64,000 bases of DNA from CAVTLG01 sp963802635 (GTDB taxonomy: Bacteria; Chloroflexota; Ktedonobacteria; Ktedonobacterales; Ktedonobacteraceae), in contig CAWDJJ010000001.1 in assembly GCA_963802635.1 (NCBI GenBank), forward strand, positions 1,116,001 to 1,180,000, in the 5' to 3' direction. Numbering within the stretch: the stretch's first letter is position 1; each line of letters opens with the position of its first letter. The notes under the pieces are model-generated. The model had not been told where the DNA came from. It ran no database searches and was given only the letters and a program-made list of their open reading frames with translations. Of this stretch, positions 35,573 to 44,796 are shown one piece after another. The translations under genes and the position numbers were made by a program.

Positions 35573-38413
35573 ATGATGGCGGATGGATCCACCTCGCGCG
35601 AAATAACGGACAGAACAAGAGAGCATGAAGCCTCAGGAGCCGCAGAGATCTCCATGAGCGTCCTGATCGCGGAGAAGAGAGATCGCCCATTGAGTCCTCT
35701 GGAGCAGACTGCACGGATGATCACGGATTGCGAGGCGCAGATAAGGGAATATGACCGCTACTATCAAGGCAGTGAACGCTCAGGCACGCAGGAATTACAA
35801 ACAGAGTTTGAGCAGATGATCAAGCAGGCTCAGAGCCACAAAAGGCTCTTTGACCTGAGCAAAACCAACGCAAAAGCATTCTCCCAAGCATTCAGCGAGT
35901 ACTATGGCAGGTGTGCCAAGGAGTTGCAGGGGACCCTGGAGAGGTACCCCAAAACATTTGGTGGCTTTTTGAAGGAACAGAAAAAGATCGCGCAACGAGC
36001 GAATGAGATCACCAAAAGCGTCCTAGGCTCAGAAGTGCTTCACCAGCTTCCTGGGAGCGTGCACGAGCCAGCAAGCTATCTGCAAGCGGGGAACTTCATC
36101 CCAGCCGTGGATATGTCCTCACGCTCGGACAATGTGGTACCCGTTGCTCCCGAAGTGCTCAGAGGCTTGAAGGAAACCTATCACTGCGTGCGTGACTACC
36201 ATAGAGCAGAAAACGGGAGTCTGGAAGTGGTTGCCCAGGCGTGCGTCTTTTATAAAGCATATGAGGATGTGTTCCAGAAACACGTCACATCCTCTCGTGA
36301 GCAGGGTCGTCCAATTCCACGACACACGGTAGAGCGAACGCAGCAGGAGCTTGGAGAGAGAAGGAGCCTGCTGGAGCAAGAACTCGGCTTTCCCAATATC
36401 CCCGCCCTTCTTGAGCACAAGGGCGTGTTCTCCCAAGAACGGCGTGCTGCACTGACGCATGAGTACGAGACGATCCAGCAGCAAGGCTATACTGGGGACG
36501 GCTTCGTCCGGCTGGAAAAGCTAGCAAACGCTCTTCTTAAGGAACAGAGCGTGTATGAAGCTCTCGGTATGACCGCCGAGAGCTTCACCTCTGCAGAAGG
36601 ACCAGCACGTGAGCAAGAAATTGCGCGGCACATGCAGAGGTTGGCAGAGAGAGCAGGCGGGAAAGCGTTGACGAAACAAGTCGTGGAAGTGCTGATGAAC
36701 GAGCAGATTGATCGAGGTGTACGTGCAGAAATTGCCAATGCGTCTGTGACAGCCGTAGGCGTATCCCAAGTGGAAAGCCTGCTGAAGATGGTCAAAGGGA
36801 GCGAGCAGAGAGCCGTCCGTGGAGCGGCTACCTCAGGTCTGGTTGCTATCGCGGAAAAGAATAAGCATGCGGACATCCGAGAAACGGCCAGATGGGTCTT
36901 CGGTGAGATAGCCAAAGACAGGACGCAGCTACCGAAGGTGCGTGTGGATGCCATAGGCGTTCTTGGGCGTGAGGGTGGAAAAGAAGCACTGTCAGATCTA
37001 CGTAAGATAGCTGGAGATAAGCAAGAGGATGCAGAAGTCAGTAGAGCAGCCACAAAGGTCTTGACAGAGCGGATAGAGATGCTGAGAGGCATTGCTGGAG
37101 ACAAGGCACGGGATTTATACGAGCGTATAAGTGCCATAGGCCATCTTGGGCGTATGGGTGGAAGAGAAGTGATAGAAAAGCTTGGTGAGATAGCGCAAAA
37201 CAACCGAGAGAATGGAGGCATCCGTAGAGCGGTTGCATTAGTTCTCGGTAGAATTGCCAGGGACAGGGAAGAGCTGCTAGAGGTGCGTTTAGAAGCAATA
37301 GGAGTTATTAAGACTCTGGGAAGAGTAGAAGCAATGGAAGCACTTGGTGAGATAGCTCGAAGGGATGGAGAGGATGCATACATCTGTGGGAAGGCCACAG
37401 AGGCGCTGAGAGAGATAGCCAAGAACAGGGAACAGCCACGAGAGGTACGTAAAGAAGCAATAGGCCATCTTGGGAGTGTAGGAGGAGAAGAAGCGATGTC
37501 AACGCTTAGTGAGATAGCGCAAAACGAGCAAGAGGCAGCAGACGTCCGTGAGAAGGCCGTATGGGCCATTGGTAGGATAGCCAGGAACAGGGAACAGCCA
37601 CGAGAGGTACGTAAAGAAGCAATAGGCCATCTTGAGCGTATGGGTGGAGAAGAAGCAGTGAAAGCACTTGGTGAGATAGCCCAAAGCAGGGAAGAGGAAG
37701 CAGACATCCATGGAAAGGCCACCAAGGCCCTTGGGGTGATTGCCAGGAACAGGGAACAGCCACCAGAGGCGCGTAAAGAAGCAATAGGTCATCTTGAGCG
37801 TATGGGTGGGGAAGAAGCAGTGAAAGCATTTGGTGAGATAGAAGAAAATGAGGAAGAGGATGCAAGCGTGCGTAGAGCGGGCAAATGGGCTATAAGTAAG
37901 ATGGCCCTTAACAAGCAAAAACAGCTAGACACTCGTAAAGGTGCAATAGAAGTACTTGGGCGTATGGGTGGAGACGGAGCTATGTTAGATCTTGCTGCGA
38001 TAGTCCTAGACGAGAAAGAGGAAGAAAGCATCCGAGAAGCGTCCAGGACTGCTCTTGGTGAGATTGCTAGAAACAGGAGACAGGATCTATCGGTGCGTAA
38101 AGAAGCAATAAGATATCTTAAGCGTGTGGAAGAAAGAGAAGCAGTGAAAGTATTTGGTGATATAGCCGAAAACGAGGAAGAGGAAGCAGACATCCGAGAA
38201 GCGGCAACAGAGGATCTGAGAGATATAGCCAAAAATAGGGAAAAGCCACCAGAAGTGCGTAAAGAGGCAATAGGCTATCTTGTGCGTGTGGATGGCGAAA
38301 AAGCTATAGTAATACTTGGTGAGATAGCCCAAGACGAGGAAGAGGATGCGGGCATCCGAGAAGCGGCCACAGTAGCCCTGAATGGGCGTGCAACGCGTGG
38401 TACACCATCCTAG
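35573..38413 (+). CDS. Large HEAT-repeat protein, copy 1
   Basis: 946 aa, soluble. Residues 1-310 form a charged, helical domain I do not recognise (IREYDRYYQGSERSG, FDLSKTNAKAFSQAFSEYYG, SFIPAV-like NFIPAVDMSSR). From about 380 to the end is a continuous array of HEAT repeats of the PBS-lyase type, about 36-38 residues each, with the pattern VRKEAIGHLxRMGGEEAxKxLGEIAQ. Neighbouring repeat units are almost identical at DNA level, so the array is recently amplified or homogenised. Such arrays bind proteins or nucleic acid; the role here is unknown. It has no signal peptide or membrane segment. A tandem paralogue follows at 38682-41397. Composition is near the flanking genes but rich in Glu, Arg, Lys. 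Confidence 0.83.
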   Translation: MMADGSTSREITDRTREHEASGAAEISMSVLIAEKRDRPLSPLEQTARMITDCEAQIREYDRYYQGSERSGTQELQTEFEQMIKQAQSHKRLFDLSKTNAKAFSQAFSEYYGRCAKELQGTLERYPKTFGGFLKEQKKIAQRANEITKSVLGSEVLHQLPGSVHEPASYLQAGNFIPAVDMSSRSDNVVPVAPEVLRGLKETYHCVRDYHRAENGSLEVVAQACVFYKAYEDVFQKHVTSSREQGRPIPRHTVERTQQELGERRSLLEQELGFPNIPALLEHKGVFSQERRAALTHEYETIQQQGYTGDGFVRLEKLANALLKEQSVYEALGMTAESFTSAEGPAREQEIARHMQRLAERAGGKALTKQVVEVLMNEQIDRGVRAEIANASVTAVGVSQVESLLKMVKGSEQRAVRGAATSGLVAIAEKNKHADIRETARWVFGEIAKDRTQLPKVRVDAIGVLGREGGKEALSDLRKIAGDKQEDAEVSRAATKVLTERIEMLRGIAGDKARDLYERISAIGHLGRMGGREVIEKLGEIAQNNRENGGIRRAVALVLGRIARDREELLEVRLEAIGVIKTLGRVEAMEALGEIARRDGEDAYICGKATEALREIAKNREQPREVRKEAIGHLGSVGGEEAMSTLSEIAQNEQEAADVREKAVWAIGRIARNREQPREVRKEAIGHLERMGGEEAVKALGEIAQSREEEADIHGKATKALGVIARNREQPPEARKEAIGHLERMGGEEAVKAFGEIEENEEEDASVRRAGKWAISKMALNKQKQLDTRKGAIEVLGRMGGDGAMLDLAAIVLDEKEEESIREASRTALGEIARNRRQDLSVRKEAIRYLKRVEEREAVKVFGDIAENEEEEADIREAATEDLRDIAKNREKPPEVRKEAIGYLVRVDGEKAIVILGEIAQDEEEDAGIREAATVALNGRATRGTPS

Positions 38414-38681
38414 CTCAAGGTCTGAGACAGAGTAGCACGCACCTGTGCTCGTCGTTTCCACTTGTCTGGTCAGAATTCCTTGTAAGAAGAAGCCAATGTT
38501 GGAAAAAGCAACCAATTGTCCCTATTTCTTCTTGTAAAAAAGAGGGCATAGCGGTTATACTATACTGATGAGAATCAGTTGCATGAGGTACTGGGCGTTT
38601 CTCGGCAGAAAAGGCGCGCAATCTGTGGAGCCTCTGGCAAGACAAGGCAAGATCACCAACCATTGAACAGGAGAGAAAACG
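38414..38681 (+). promoter_or_regulatory. Upstream region of HEAT gene 2
   Basis: Homologous to the region before HEAT gene 1. Candidate promoter TTGTAA (38529-38534), 18 bases, TATACT. The ACAGGAG ribosome site precedes a GTG start at 38682. The first 30 bases repeat the end of gene 1 (ACACCATCCTAGCTCAAG also follows gene 2). Confidence 0.45.
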
Positions 38682-39695
38682 GTGGCCGATAGACTCTCCC
38701 TACGCGCAATAGAAGGCAGAAGAGAAGGCGGTGACGCTTCGACAACTCGAGAGATCCCCACGAGTGTCCTGATCGCGGAGGAGAGAGATCGCCCGTTGAG
38801 TCCCCTGCAGCAGGCTGTGGAACAGACAGCACGGATGATCACAGCCAGCCAAGCGCAGATAAGGGAATATGACCACTACTATCGAGGCAGTGAACGCCCA
38901 GGCGCGCAGGAATTACAAACAGAGTTTGAGCAGATGATCAAGCAGGCTCAGAGCCACAAAAGGCTCTTTGACCTGAGCAAAACCAACTCAAAAGCGTTCT
39001 CCCAAGCATTCAGCGAGTACTATGGCAGGTGTGCCAAGGAGTTGCAGGGGATCCTGGAGAGATACCCAGAAAAATTTGAGGGCTTTTTGGAGGAACAGAA
39101 GAAAGTCGCTCAGCGAGCCGATGAGATCACTCGGTGCCTCATCTTCGAGCCAGCGGTTTTCCACCTGTGGTCGCCTGAGAAAGAAGACGGGTATACCCAA
39201 GCGGGAAGCTTCATACCTGCCGTAGACATTTCCTTACGCAGGCGCACTGTCGTTCAAGTCGACGCTCAAGTGCTCGCCAGCTTGTCGGAAATGCACCGCT
39301 CGGTGAGAGGCTACGATGGAACATTTTCCTGCAAAGACTGTCGAGATATTGAGGTGTCCTTGAAGGTGGCCTATGCGTGCGTCTTTTATCAGGCATGTGA
39401 GTATGCGTTCCAGGAGCACGTCGAATCGTGTGAGGAGCAGGGTCGTCGGTGCCCCGGACATATGGTGGAGCGAACACAGCAGGAGTTGCGAGAGAGAAGG
39501 AGTCTGCTGGAGCAACAGCTTGGCTTTCCCGATATCCCAGCTCTTCTTGGGCACAAGGGCATGCTCTCCGAAGAACGGCATGCTGCACTGAGGGGTGAGT
39601 ACGAGACGATCCAGCAGCAAGGATATGCTGGTGACGGTTTTGACCGGCTCGAAAGAGCTAGCCGAGATGCTGCTGATCGAACGGAGCGTGTATGA
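38682..39695 (+). CDS. HEAT-repeat protein copy 2, N-terminal part (frame-broken)
   Basis: 337 aa from a GTG start with ACAGGAG upstream. It matches residues 1-310 of the 946-aa copy 1 (blocks IREYDHYYRGSERPG, FDLSKTNSKAFSQAFSEYYG, ERRSLLEQQLGFPDIPALLG) but differs in the middle, where it has an added cysteine pair segment (GTFSCKDCRDIEVS) and CEEQGRRCPGH. After DGFDRLE the frame is wrong (RASRDAADRTERV) and stops at 39695. In copy 1 the same DNA reads GAAAAGCTAGC; here it reads GAAAGAGCTAGC, one extra base near 39652. The rest of the gene continues in the frame of 39595-41397. Confidence 0.78.
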   Translation: MADRLSLRAIEGRREGGDASTTREIPTSVLIAEERDRPLSPLQQAVEQTARMITASQAQIREYDHYYRGSERPGAQELQTEFEQMIKQAQSHKRLFDLSKTNSKAFSQAFSEYYGRCAKELQGILERYPEKFEGFLEEQKKVAQRADEITRCLIFEPAVFHLWSPEKEDGYTQAGSFIPAVDISLRRRTVVQVDAQVLASLSEMHRSVRGYDGTFSCKDCRDIEVSLKVAYACVFYQACEYAFQEHVESCEEQGRRCPGHMVERTQQELRERRSLLEQQLGFPDIPALLGHKGMLSEERHAALRGEYETIQQQGYAGDGFDRLERASRDAADRTERV

Positions 39696-41397
39696 AGTGA
39701 CGGGTATGAGCACCGAGAGCTTCGCACTTGGGAAAGAGCGACAACGTCAGCGAAAAATGGTGGAGCAGATGCAGAGGTATGCCAAAGAGTCAGGGGAGAG
39801 GGCGTTGACGAAAAAAGTGACGGAAGTGCTGGGGAACGAGCAGATTGATCCAGGTGTGCGTAGAGAAATTGCACATGGGTTTGGGAGAGCCACTGGCGCG
39901 TTTGGACTGGAAAGCCTCTTAGAGATGAAAGATAGCGAGGATATAAGGGTCCGTAGAGCGGCTACGAAGGCCCTTGGTGAGATTGCACAAAACAAGAGAA
40001 AGGATGGAGAAATCCGCGGGGAGGCCATAAGGTTCTTAGGAGAGATGATCAAAGATAAGGGACAGCCGCTAGAGATACGTAAAGATGCAATAGTCCATCT
40101 TGGGGATGTGGGTGAAGAGGAAGCCATGTTAGCTCTAGGAGAGATTGGCAGGGACAAGCAAGAGGATGAACAAGTCCGTGTAGAGGTCATAAAAGTCCTG
40201 AGTGAGATAGCCAAAAACTGGGAAAAACCGCGAGAGATGCGTATAGCTGCAATACGGTGTCTTGGGAGTGCGGGCGAAGCGGTGTCAACTTTAGGAGAGA
40301 TAGCACAAAAGGACGGAGAGGATAGAGAAGTTTGTGAGGCGGCCACAAAGGCCCTGGGAGAGATAGTCAAAAACAGGGAGGAGCATCCAGGAACGCGTAT
40401 AAGAGCAATAGGCGAATTGAGGCATGCGGGTAGAGCCGGAGCCATATCAGCTCTCGGAGAGATAGCACAAAGGGACGGAGAGGATGCAGAAGTCCGTATC
40501 GAGGCCACACGGGTCTTGGGAGGGATTGCCAAGAACAGGGAAGAGCATTCAGAGGTGCGAATAGGAGCAATACGCCACCTTGGGAGAGTGGGTAGAGAAA
40601 GAGCAATATTAGATCTAGCAGAGATAGCCGAAAACGAGGAAGAGGATGAAGAAGTGCGTAAAGCGGTTATATCGGCCTTTGGAGAGATAGCCAGGAACGA
40701 GAGACAGCTTCTATTAGTGCGAATAGGAGCAATACGCCACCTTGGGAGAGCAGGTGGAGAAGAAGCTATATCAGATCTCGGAGAGATAGCAGGAAACGAG
40801 CAAGAGAATGCAAGCATCCATGGGGAAGCCATATTGGCTCTAGGAGAGATAGCCAGGAACGAGGGACAGCCTCCAGAAGTGCGAATAGGAGCAATACGCC
40901 ACCTTGGGAGAGCAGGTGGAGAAGAAGCTATATCAGATCTCGGAGAGATAGCAGGAAACGAGCAAGAGAATACAGAAGTCCGTATCGAGGCCACACGGGT
41001 ATTGGGAGAGATAGCCAAGAACAGGGAAGAGCTGCTAGAGGTACGTAAAGAAGCAATAAGCCATCTTGGGGGTATGCATGGAAATACAGTTATGTTACTT
41101 CTCCGTGAGATAGCCGAAAACGAAGGAGAGGATGCAGGAGTCCGTGAAGTAGCCTCAGGGATCTTTAGACAGCGTATAACGATCATGAGTGGCATTGCCA
41201 GAGACTCGACCCAGTCTCTAATGGAGCGTCTGCGGACAATAGGCGATCTTGAGCGCGTGGGAGGAGCAGAAGCCATGTCAGTTCTGGATGAGGTAGCCAG
41301 AGACGAGGGAGAGAATATATTTGTCCGTCAGGCGGCCATGAGCATCCTTTATGTGACTAGAATGGGCGCGTATACAATAGGCGGTACACCATCCTAG
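39595..41397 (+). CDS. HEAT-repeat protein copy 2, C-terminal part (frame-broken)
   Basis: 600 aa. The first 18 residues or so (MSTRRSSSKDMLVTVLTGS) are out-of-frame sequence. True homology to copy 1 begins at KELAEMLLIERSVYEVTGMS, matching KLANALLKEQSVYEALGMT of copy 1. The rest is a HEAT array (VRIGAIRHLGRAGGEEAISD-type units, several nearly identical). It stays open for 1.8 kb, so the frame break is either very recent, a sequence error, or bypassed. Both copies end with the same flank (GGTACACCATCCTAGCTCAAG), which shows that the whole unit with its leader was duplicated. Without the N-terminal part this product would be a bare repeat scaffold. Confidence 0.78.
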   Translation: MSTRRSSSKDMLVTVLTGSKELAEMLLIERSVYEVTGMSTESFALGKERQRQRKMVEQMQRYAKESGERALTKKVTEVLGNEQIDPGVRREIAHGFGRATGAFGLESLLEMKDSEDIRVRRAATKALGEIAQNKRKDGEIRGEAIRFLGEMIKDKGQPLEIRKDAIVHLGDVGEEEAMLALGEIGRDKQEDEQVRVEVIKVLSEIAKNWEKPREMRIAAIRCLGSAGEAVSTLGEIAQKDGEDREVCEAATKALGEIVKNREEHPGTRIRAIGELRHAGRAGAISALGEIAQRDGEDAEVRIEATRVLGGIAKNREEHSEVRIGAIRHLGRVGRERAILDLAEIAENEEEDEEVRKAVISAFGEIARNERQLLLVRIGAIRHLGRAGGEEAISDLGEIAGNEQENASIHGEAILALGEIARNEGQPPEVRIGAIRHLGRAGGEEAISDLGEIAGNEQENTEVRIEATRVLGEIAKNREELLEVRKEAISHLGGMHGNTVMLLLREIAENEGEDAGVREVASGIFRQRITIMSGIARDSTQSLMERLRTIGDLERVGGAEAMSVLDEVARDEGENIFVRQAAMSILYVTRMGAYTIGGTPS

Positions 41398-41439
41398 CTC
41401 AAGATCTGATATATTGGCAATGGCCCATTGTGTGCTATC

Positions 41440-41855
41440 TCATGCGGCCTTCAAAACCTTTTGGTGCAAGAGCAGGAAGCCCCTTCGGCCATATATGGAG
41501 CACATAATAGACTTGAGCTTGTTAACCTTTCCCTCGATAGGACCATTACTGTAGGAGAGGGTGAAAAGGTGTTGAACGAGCCTCTCACCTATGCAGATAT
41601 GCACAATTGAGAGTGCCAAAAGAATATACATCGATATGGATAAACAGGTAAAAGAAAGATTGAGAGTAAATAATGCATAAGGGAAGTCGACAGACTGTCC
41701 CTGAGTAGCCCTTCCCGTCGAGGGAGAAGAAGCCTAAAATACAAGAAGATATGCTTTACGAGCATAGCGAAGGAAAAGAAGGTGATCTGCCTGGGCAGAA
41801 CGAACTGAGGAGCAGATAGTGTGAGCAGGAATGGCAAGCCGAAACGAGCAAACAA
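41440..41855 (-). pseudogene. Degenerate ISL3-family transposase relic
   Basis: The minus strand at 41440-41570 reads LSYSNGPIEGKVNKLKSIMC, SIYGRR, LLLHQKVLKAA and stop. This is the C-terminal signature of ISL3-type DDE transposases (SNGPxEGxVNRLKxIKRxxYGRxxxxLLxxRVL). Further upstream, 41600-41855 gives fragments such as VLPRQITFFSFAMLVKH that resemble the SPRQxTWLLLR region of the same family, in a degraded form. No intact frame and no clear terminal repeats were found, so it is an old remnant next to the HEAT duplication. Confidence 0.65.
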
Positions 41856-41998
41856 AGTGTCATGAGGCCAGCATCTTCCCAGAAATAGTGCGGAAAGAAA
41901 CCGACAGGAAAACGAGAGTGCAGGTAGACCTCATCAGCCTTCCTGCCTCGCAGATAGCAAGATAGAGCGGGCTATCGCTCAGAGAAAGGACAGTTTTG

Positions 41999-42796
41999 AT
42001 GGATGAGATTTCGATGCAAGAGGTCAGAGTAGGAGAAACTGCCAACTCCTCTGAAGATTTTGATCCGACCCGTGTAGCTCTGACGGAAAGAAGGCAGCTT
42101 CTGCGGATACAAAGTTTTGGTGATGGACTTAGCAATGATCTTGGAGAGGTATATGAGAAGCCAGAAGAACAATCGTATCATGATTTTGCAAATATTGTTA
42201 ATGATTACAGAAAAAATAAATATGAAGGTAAAGTTAAAAAAAGTCACTTATTAACGATATCCAACTTAGCACTTGTAGATTCAGAAAAAAAGCATCCAAA
42301 AGGATTTTTAAATCTGGATCCGGAGGCAATAAAAGAACTACCATCATTTGACGAGCTACCGGAGTTCGTGAGCGATGATGGTGGTGGTGAATACAGCATG
42401 AAACCTTTGGAGAATATTCGTACATTTGTAGGAAGGGTTAAAGCAATGAGAAAGGAAAAGTACGGGAATCGTCAAATAAAACATAAATTGACAGAAGAAG
42501 GCGTTACTAAGGCAATGTTGTATGGAACACATCCATTAGCATTTTTTTACGTGGGGAGTAATGCAGAAGACATGACTGAGCGAGTAGTGTTGGAGGATGA
42601 TGATGGAGGTGTGCATAAACAATACACAGGGGAAAGTGATGGCGGATTTCGAAAGCGAGTGAATGATTATCAAAGGTCTATACATCGTAATAGGTATCGA
42701 AAAATTGAGGAAGGTGGTATAGAGGAAGCAAGAAAGGGAGGTGTTATAGAAGGATTTACGAATAGGACTCCTACTAGAGGAATGATCTGGAGATGA
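41999..42796 (+). CDS. Orphan protein of unknown function
   Basis: 265 aa from ATG 41999 with AAAGGA upstream; a TTG three bases earlier is possible. Soluble, charged, no signal peptide or membrane segment. Visible segments are an acidic start (EVRVGETANSSEDFDPTRVA), a Lys-rich helix (DYRKNKYEGKVKKSHLLTIS), LPSFDELPEFVSDDGGGEYS, a basic stretch VKAMRKEKYGNRQIKHKLTE, and a Gly/Arg-rich tail (GGVIEGFTNRTPTRGMIW). I do not recognise the family. It is more AT-rich than its neighbours and lies just downstream of an ISL3 relic, which suggests acquisition. Whether it works with the HEAT genes is unknown. Confidence 0.65.
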   Translation: MDEISMQEVRVGETANSSEDFDPTRVALTERRQLLRIQSFGDGLSNDLGEVYEKPEEQSYHDFANIVNDYRKNKYEGKVKKSHLLTISNLALVDSEKKHPKGFLNLDPEAIKELPSFDELPEFVSDDGGGEYSMKPLENIRTFVGRVKAMRKEKYGNRQIKHKLTEEGVTKAMLYGTHPLAFFYVGSNAEDMTERVVLEDDDGGVHKQYTGESDGGFRKRVNDYQRSIHRNRYRKIEEGGIEEARKGGVIEGFTNRTPTRGMIWR

Positions 42797-43182
42797 TGGT
42801 GAAGGTGAGCATGAGTAAGTTTTAGGAAAAAGAGCAAGCATTTGCAGAGAGCGCGAGCCTCCTCCTGCACTCGTCTCAGAGGCTATGTGAGAAGCCTTCA
42901 GGAGTTCTCTTCCATTGTCGAGTTTCTATCGGCCTCCCGAGCCAATTGCTCTGGAAGCAAAAGCCTTTTTGAACGAGAAGAGTTCTCGTGAAGTCCTGAA
43001 ATGACGTATCAGGCCGAGCCATCTCATCGATGTAAATTGCCTTTAGGAGGCTTTTCACACAGTCTCTCATACCCATATGTGTTTAGAAACACAACTCTCG
43101 TTGTTAGAGAATGTTGTGTCATCAATTGCCTCTGCAAGTCAGGTTGCACCACATCGTGCAACTGATATTGCCTTTGGGTAGT
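42797..43182. other. Intergenic stretch without a supported gene
   Basis: A 66-codon minus frame at 42876-43076 has no ribosome site or family resemblance. Near 43069 ATACCCATATG followed by GTGTTTAGAAACAC recalls the reversed end of a family P repeat, but the rest of the element is not recognisable. Confidence 0.4.
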
Positions 43183-44328
43183 CTACACGACCCAGCGGTT
43201 CATGATGAAGCCCATGCTTAAGACGGCCAGAAGTGTGGGAAAGAGCAATAGCAAGGCATGATGGAGACGTGGGTGCTCTTTACTCAGGAGTGCTAATGTG
43301 ATGAACGCTGGGAACATCTCCAGCACAAAACGCTGGTTGGATAGCAACGCATCGGGTTTATGCAGAGCCGGATACAGGAGAATATAGACCAGGAAAAAAG
43401 CCATCCAGATACTATAACTTTTGCGCAGCCTGCGCCACCCCAGGATGACCAGCACGAGAAAACCAAGCGTCGCGCTCAGATTGAGCAGCATATGCATCTC
43501 ATTAGACGAGCCGAATGGTTGAGGATGAGACCAGAACAATCTGGAAAGCGATCTCCAGATACCAGCCCAGGGCCAGGAAAGAACGCGTCCTGCATGTGCC
43601 TGTGTTGTCACGAAGGCCAGCGGATTTCCGATAGTTATCCAACAATAGAACGCGTAAATGGACGTGCCCAACGGAATCAAAACAATGGGCAAGGCGCTAG
43701 CAAGTCCACTACGCAATGAAGCAAAGGCCTGTTCCCGTTGTTCCCACAGCTCATAGGCGTAAGGAATGACCAGCAGGATACCTGCGTTACGCGTTAAGCT
43801 CGCCAGTAAGCCGCATAGGCCCGCCAGCCACCAGCGCTGCCGCTGCATGGCGAGAAACGCGCTGGCGATAAATAGTAGGTACAATGATTCATTGTATGCT
43901 GCAAAAAAGAACAAAGCCGTGGGGAAAATACACAGATAGAGCAGCGTGCGTTGCGAAATTTCATCCCCTACGGCATCGACAGCTAACCGATAAATGACAA
44001 ACAATACGCCCAGAAGCGCGAAATTACTGATCAACGTGCCAACGAGCAGATAACTCCAGCTTCCCAGTACATGGCTGATGCAAGCGATCAAGAAGGGAAA
44101 GAGTGGGAAGAACGCGAAATCGAACGGTAAGTACCCGTACTGGGCGATTCTGAGGTAGTCGAGGGCATCCCATTGATCCCAGCTTGTGAGCAGTGCCACC
44201 ATGTTCACTGGCGTACTGGAGTAATTTGGGGCTGTAAATAAAATGTATGTGATATATGTTAATAGCATCAAAAAAAGGCGCGTTAGCACGAATAGCCACA
44301 GAATATCACGAACAGGAATACGTTTCAC
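43183..44328 (-). CDS. GT-C membrane mannosyltransferase, PIG-V-like, copy 2
   Basis: 381 aa and the same length as its paralogue at 34123-35268. Starts MKRIPVRDILWLFVLTRL. The first outside loop reads TSWDQWDALDYLRIAQYGY (WDxxxY), then AFFPLFPFLIACISHVLGS and LCIFPTALFFFAAYNESLYL. About nine or ten membrane segments. Predicted lipid-linked-sugar-dependent transferase acting at the outer face of the membrane. It is followed upstream by the GT87-like and GT39-like genes on the same strand at short spacing, a likely operon for an envelope glycan or glycolipid. Confidence 0.85.
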   Translation of the reverse strand: MKRIPVRDILWLFVLTRLFLMLLTYITYILFTAPNYSSTPVNMVALLTSWDQWDALDYLRIAQYGYLPFDFAFFPLFPFLIACISHVLGSWSYLLVGTLISNFALLGVLFVIYRLAVDAVGDEISQRTLLYLCIFPTALFFFAAYNESLYLLFIASAFLAMQRQRWWLAGLCGLLASLTRNAGILLVIPYAYELWEQREQAFASLRSGLASALPIVLIPLGTSIYAFYCWITIGNPLAFVTTQAHAGRVLSWPWAGIWRSLSRLFWSHPQPFGSSNEMHMLLNLSATLGFLVLVILGWRRLRKSYSIWMAFFLVYILLYPALHKPDALLSNQRFVLEMFPAFITLALLSKEHPRLHHALLLLFPTLLAVLSMGFIMNRWVV

Positions 44329-44340
44329 GAATACTTTACC

Positions 44341-44427
44341 TCTTATTCAGTCAGAAACGCGGCTGTCGCCGCTTACCTTTAGCTCATCTGATTGAGCGGA
44401 GTGCGCTTCGCTCATCTGACAGAGCGG
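44341..44427 (-). repeat. Family P repeat, copy C (internal module), forming a protein tail
   Basis: Read on the minus strand: CTCTGTCAGATGAGCGAAGC, later AATCAGATGAGCTAAAGG, then CGACAGCCGCGTTTCTGACT, matching the interior of copy A. The glycosyltransferase frame at 44347-44796 runs into it and stops at 44347, so its last 26 or so residues (PLCQMSEAHSAQSDELKVSG...) are repeat-derived. Confidence 0.65.
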
Positions 44428-44796
44428 AAGCACCTTTGGAACATGACGTGTTGCCCGATACCATAAGACACACACAAATCCGCACAGCAGGACATTGCGC
44501 AACAGGACGGTCAGGTGGAAATCTGGTAAAAATTGCCCAAACGGGTAGCTGCCTCTATTGTAAAGGAATGGGTAAATCACTGTTGTTACCAGGCTTACGC
44601 TCCCCCAACCGGCCAGCCATTGCCAGCGCCATCTGCCCACATAGGCAAGGATGGGCGTCACCCAGATCAAGTACTGCGCGCTAAACACTTTCCCCGTCAG
44701 AATGACCAGCAGTAGCATTAGCAGCACTGTCCATGTGAAAGAAAGCGTCTGTCGCCATTGCAACCAGGAGAGCGCGAGCAGTCCACCCAGGAGCAC
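44347..44796 (-). CDS. C-terminal part of a frame-broken GT87-like glycosyltransferase
   Basis: 149 aa in this frame. It continues the protein of 44681-45955: before the annotated Met the same frame already reads EPIQIESTSASLLRVISLLG and YPLQYAFSFGSRNVFGPLSP, the conserved ESTxAS block of GT87 enzymes. It then has membrane segments (TVLLMLLLVILTGKVFSAQY, with KVFSAQYLIWVTP typical of the family end). The last 26 residues come from a family P repeat. The start at 44796 is not a biological start. It should be joined to the upstream frame by one indel near 44945-44955. Confidence 0.75.
   Translation of the reverse strand: MLLGGLLALSWLQWRQTLSFTWTVLLMLLLVILTGKVFSAQYLIWVTPILAYVGRWRWQWLAGWGSVSLVTTVIYPFLYNRGSYPFGQFLPDFHLTVLLRNVLLCGFVCVLWYRATRHVPKVLPLCQMSEAHSAQSDELKVSGDSRVSD

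Noticed and set aside
36487..37725. 412-codon minus frame and others over the HEAT arrays
   Set aside because: Low-complexity Ser/Pro/Ala shadows of Glu/Arg-rich repeats. The 509-codon one at 39747-41276 is the same.
43069..43095. Possible reversed end of a family P repeat (ATACCCATATG)
   Set aside because: Only one end is recognisable, followed by an unrelated GTGTTT/AAACAC hairpin; too little to call a copy.
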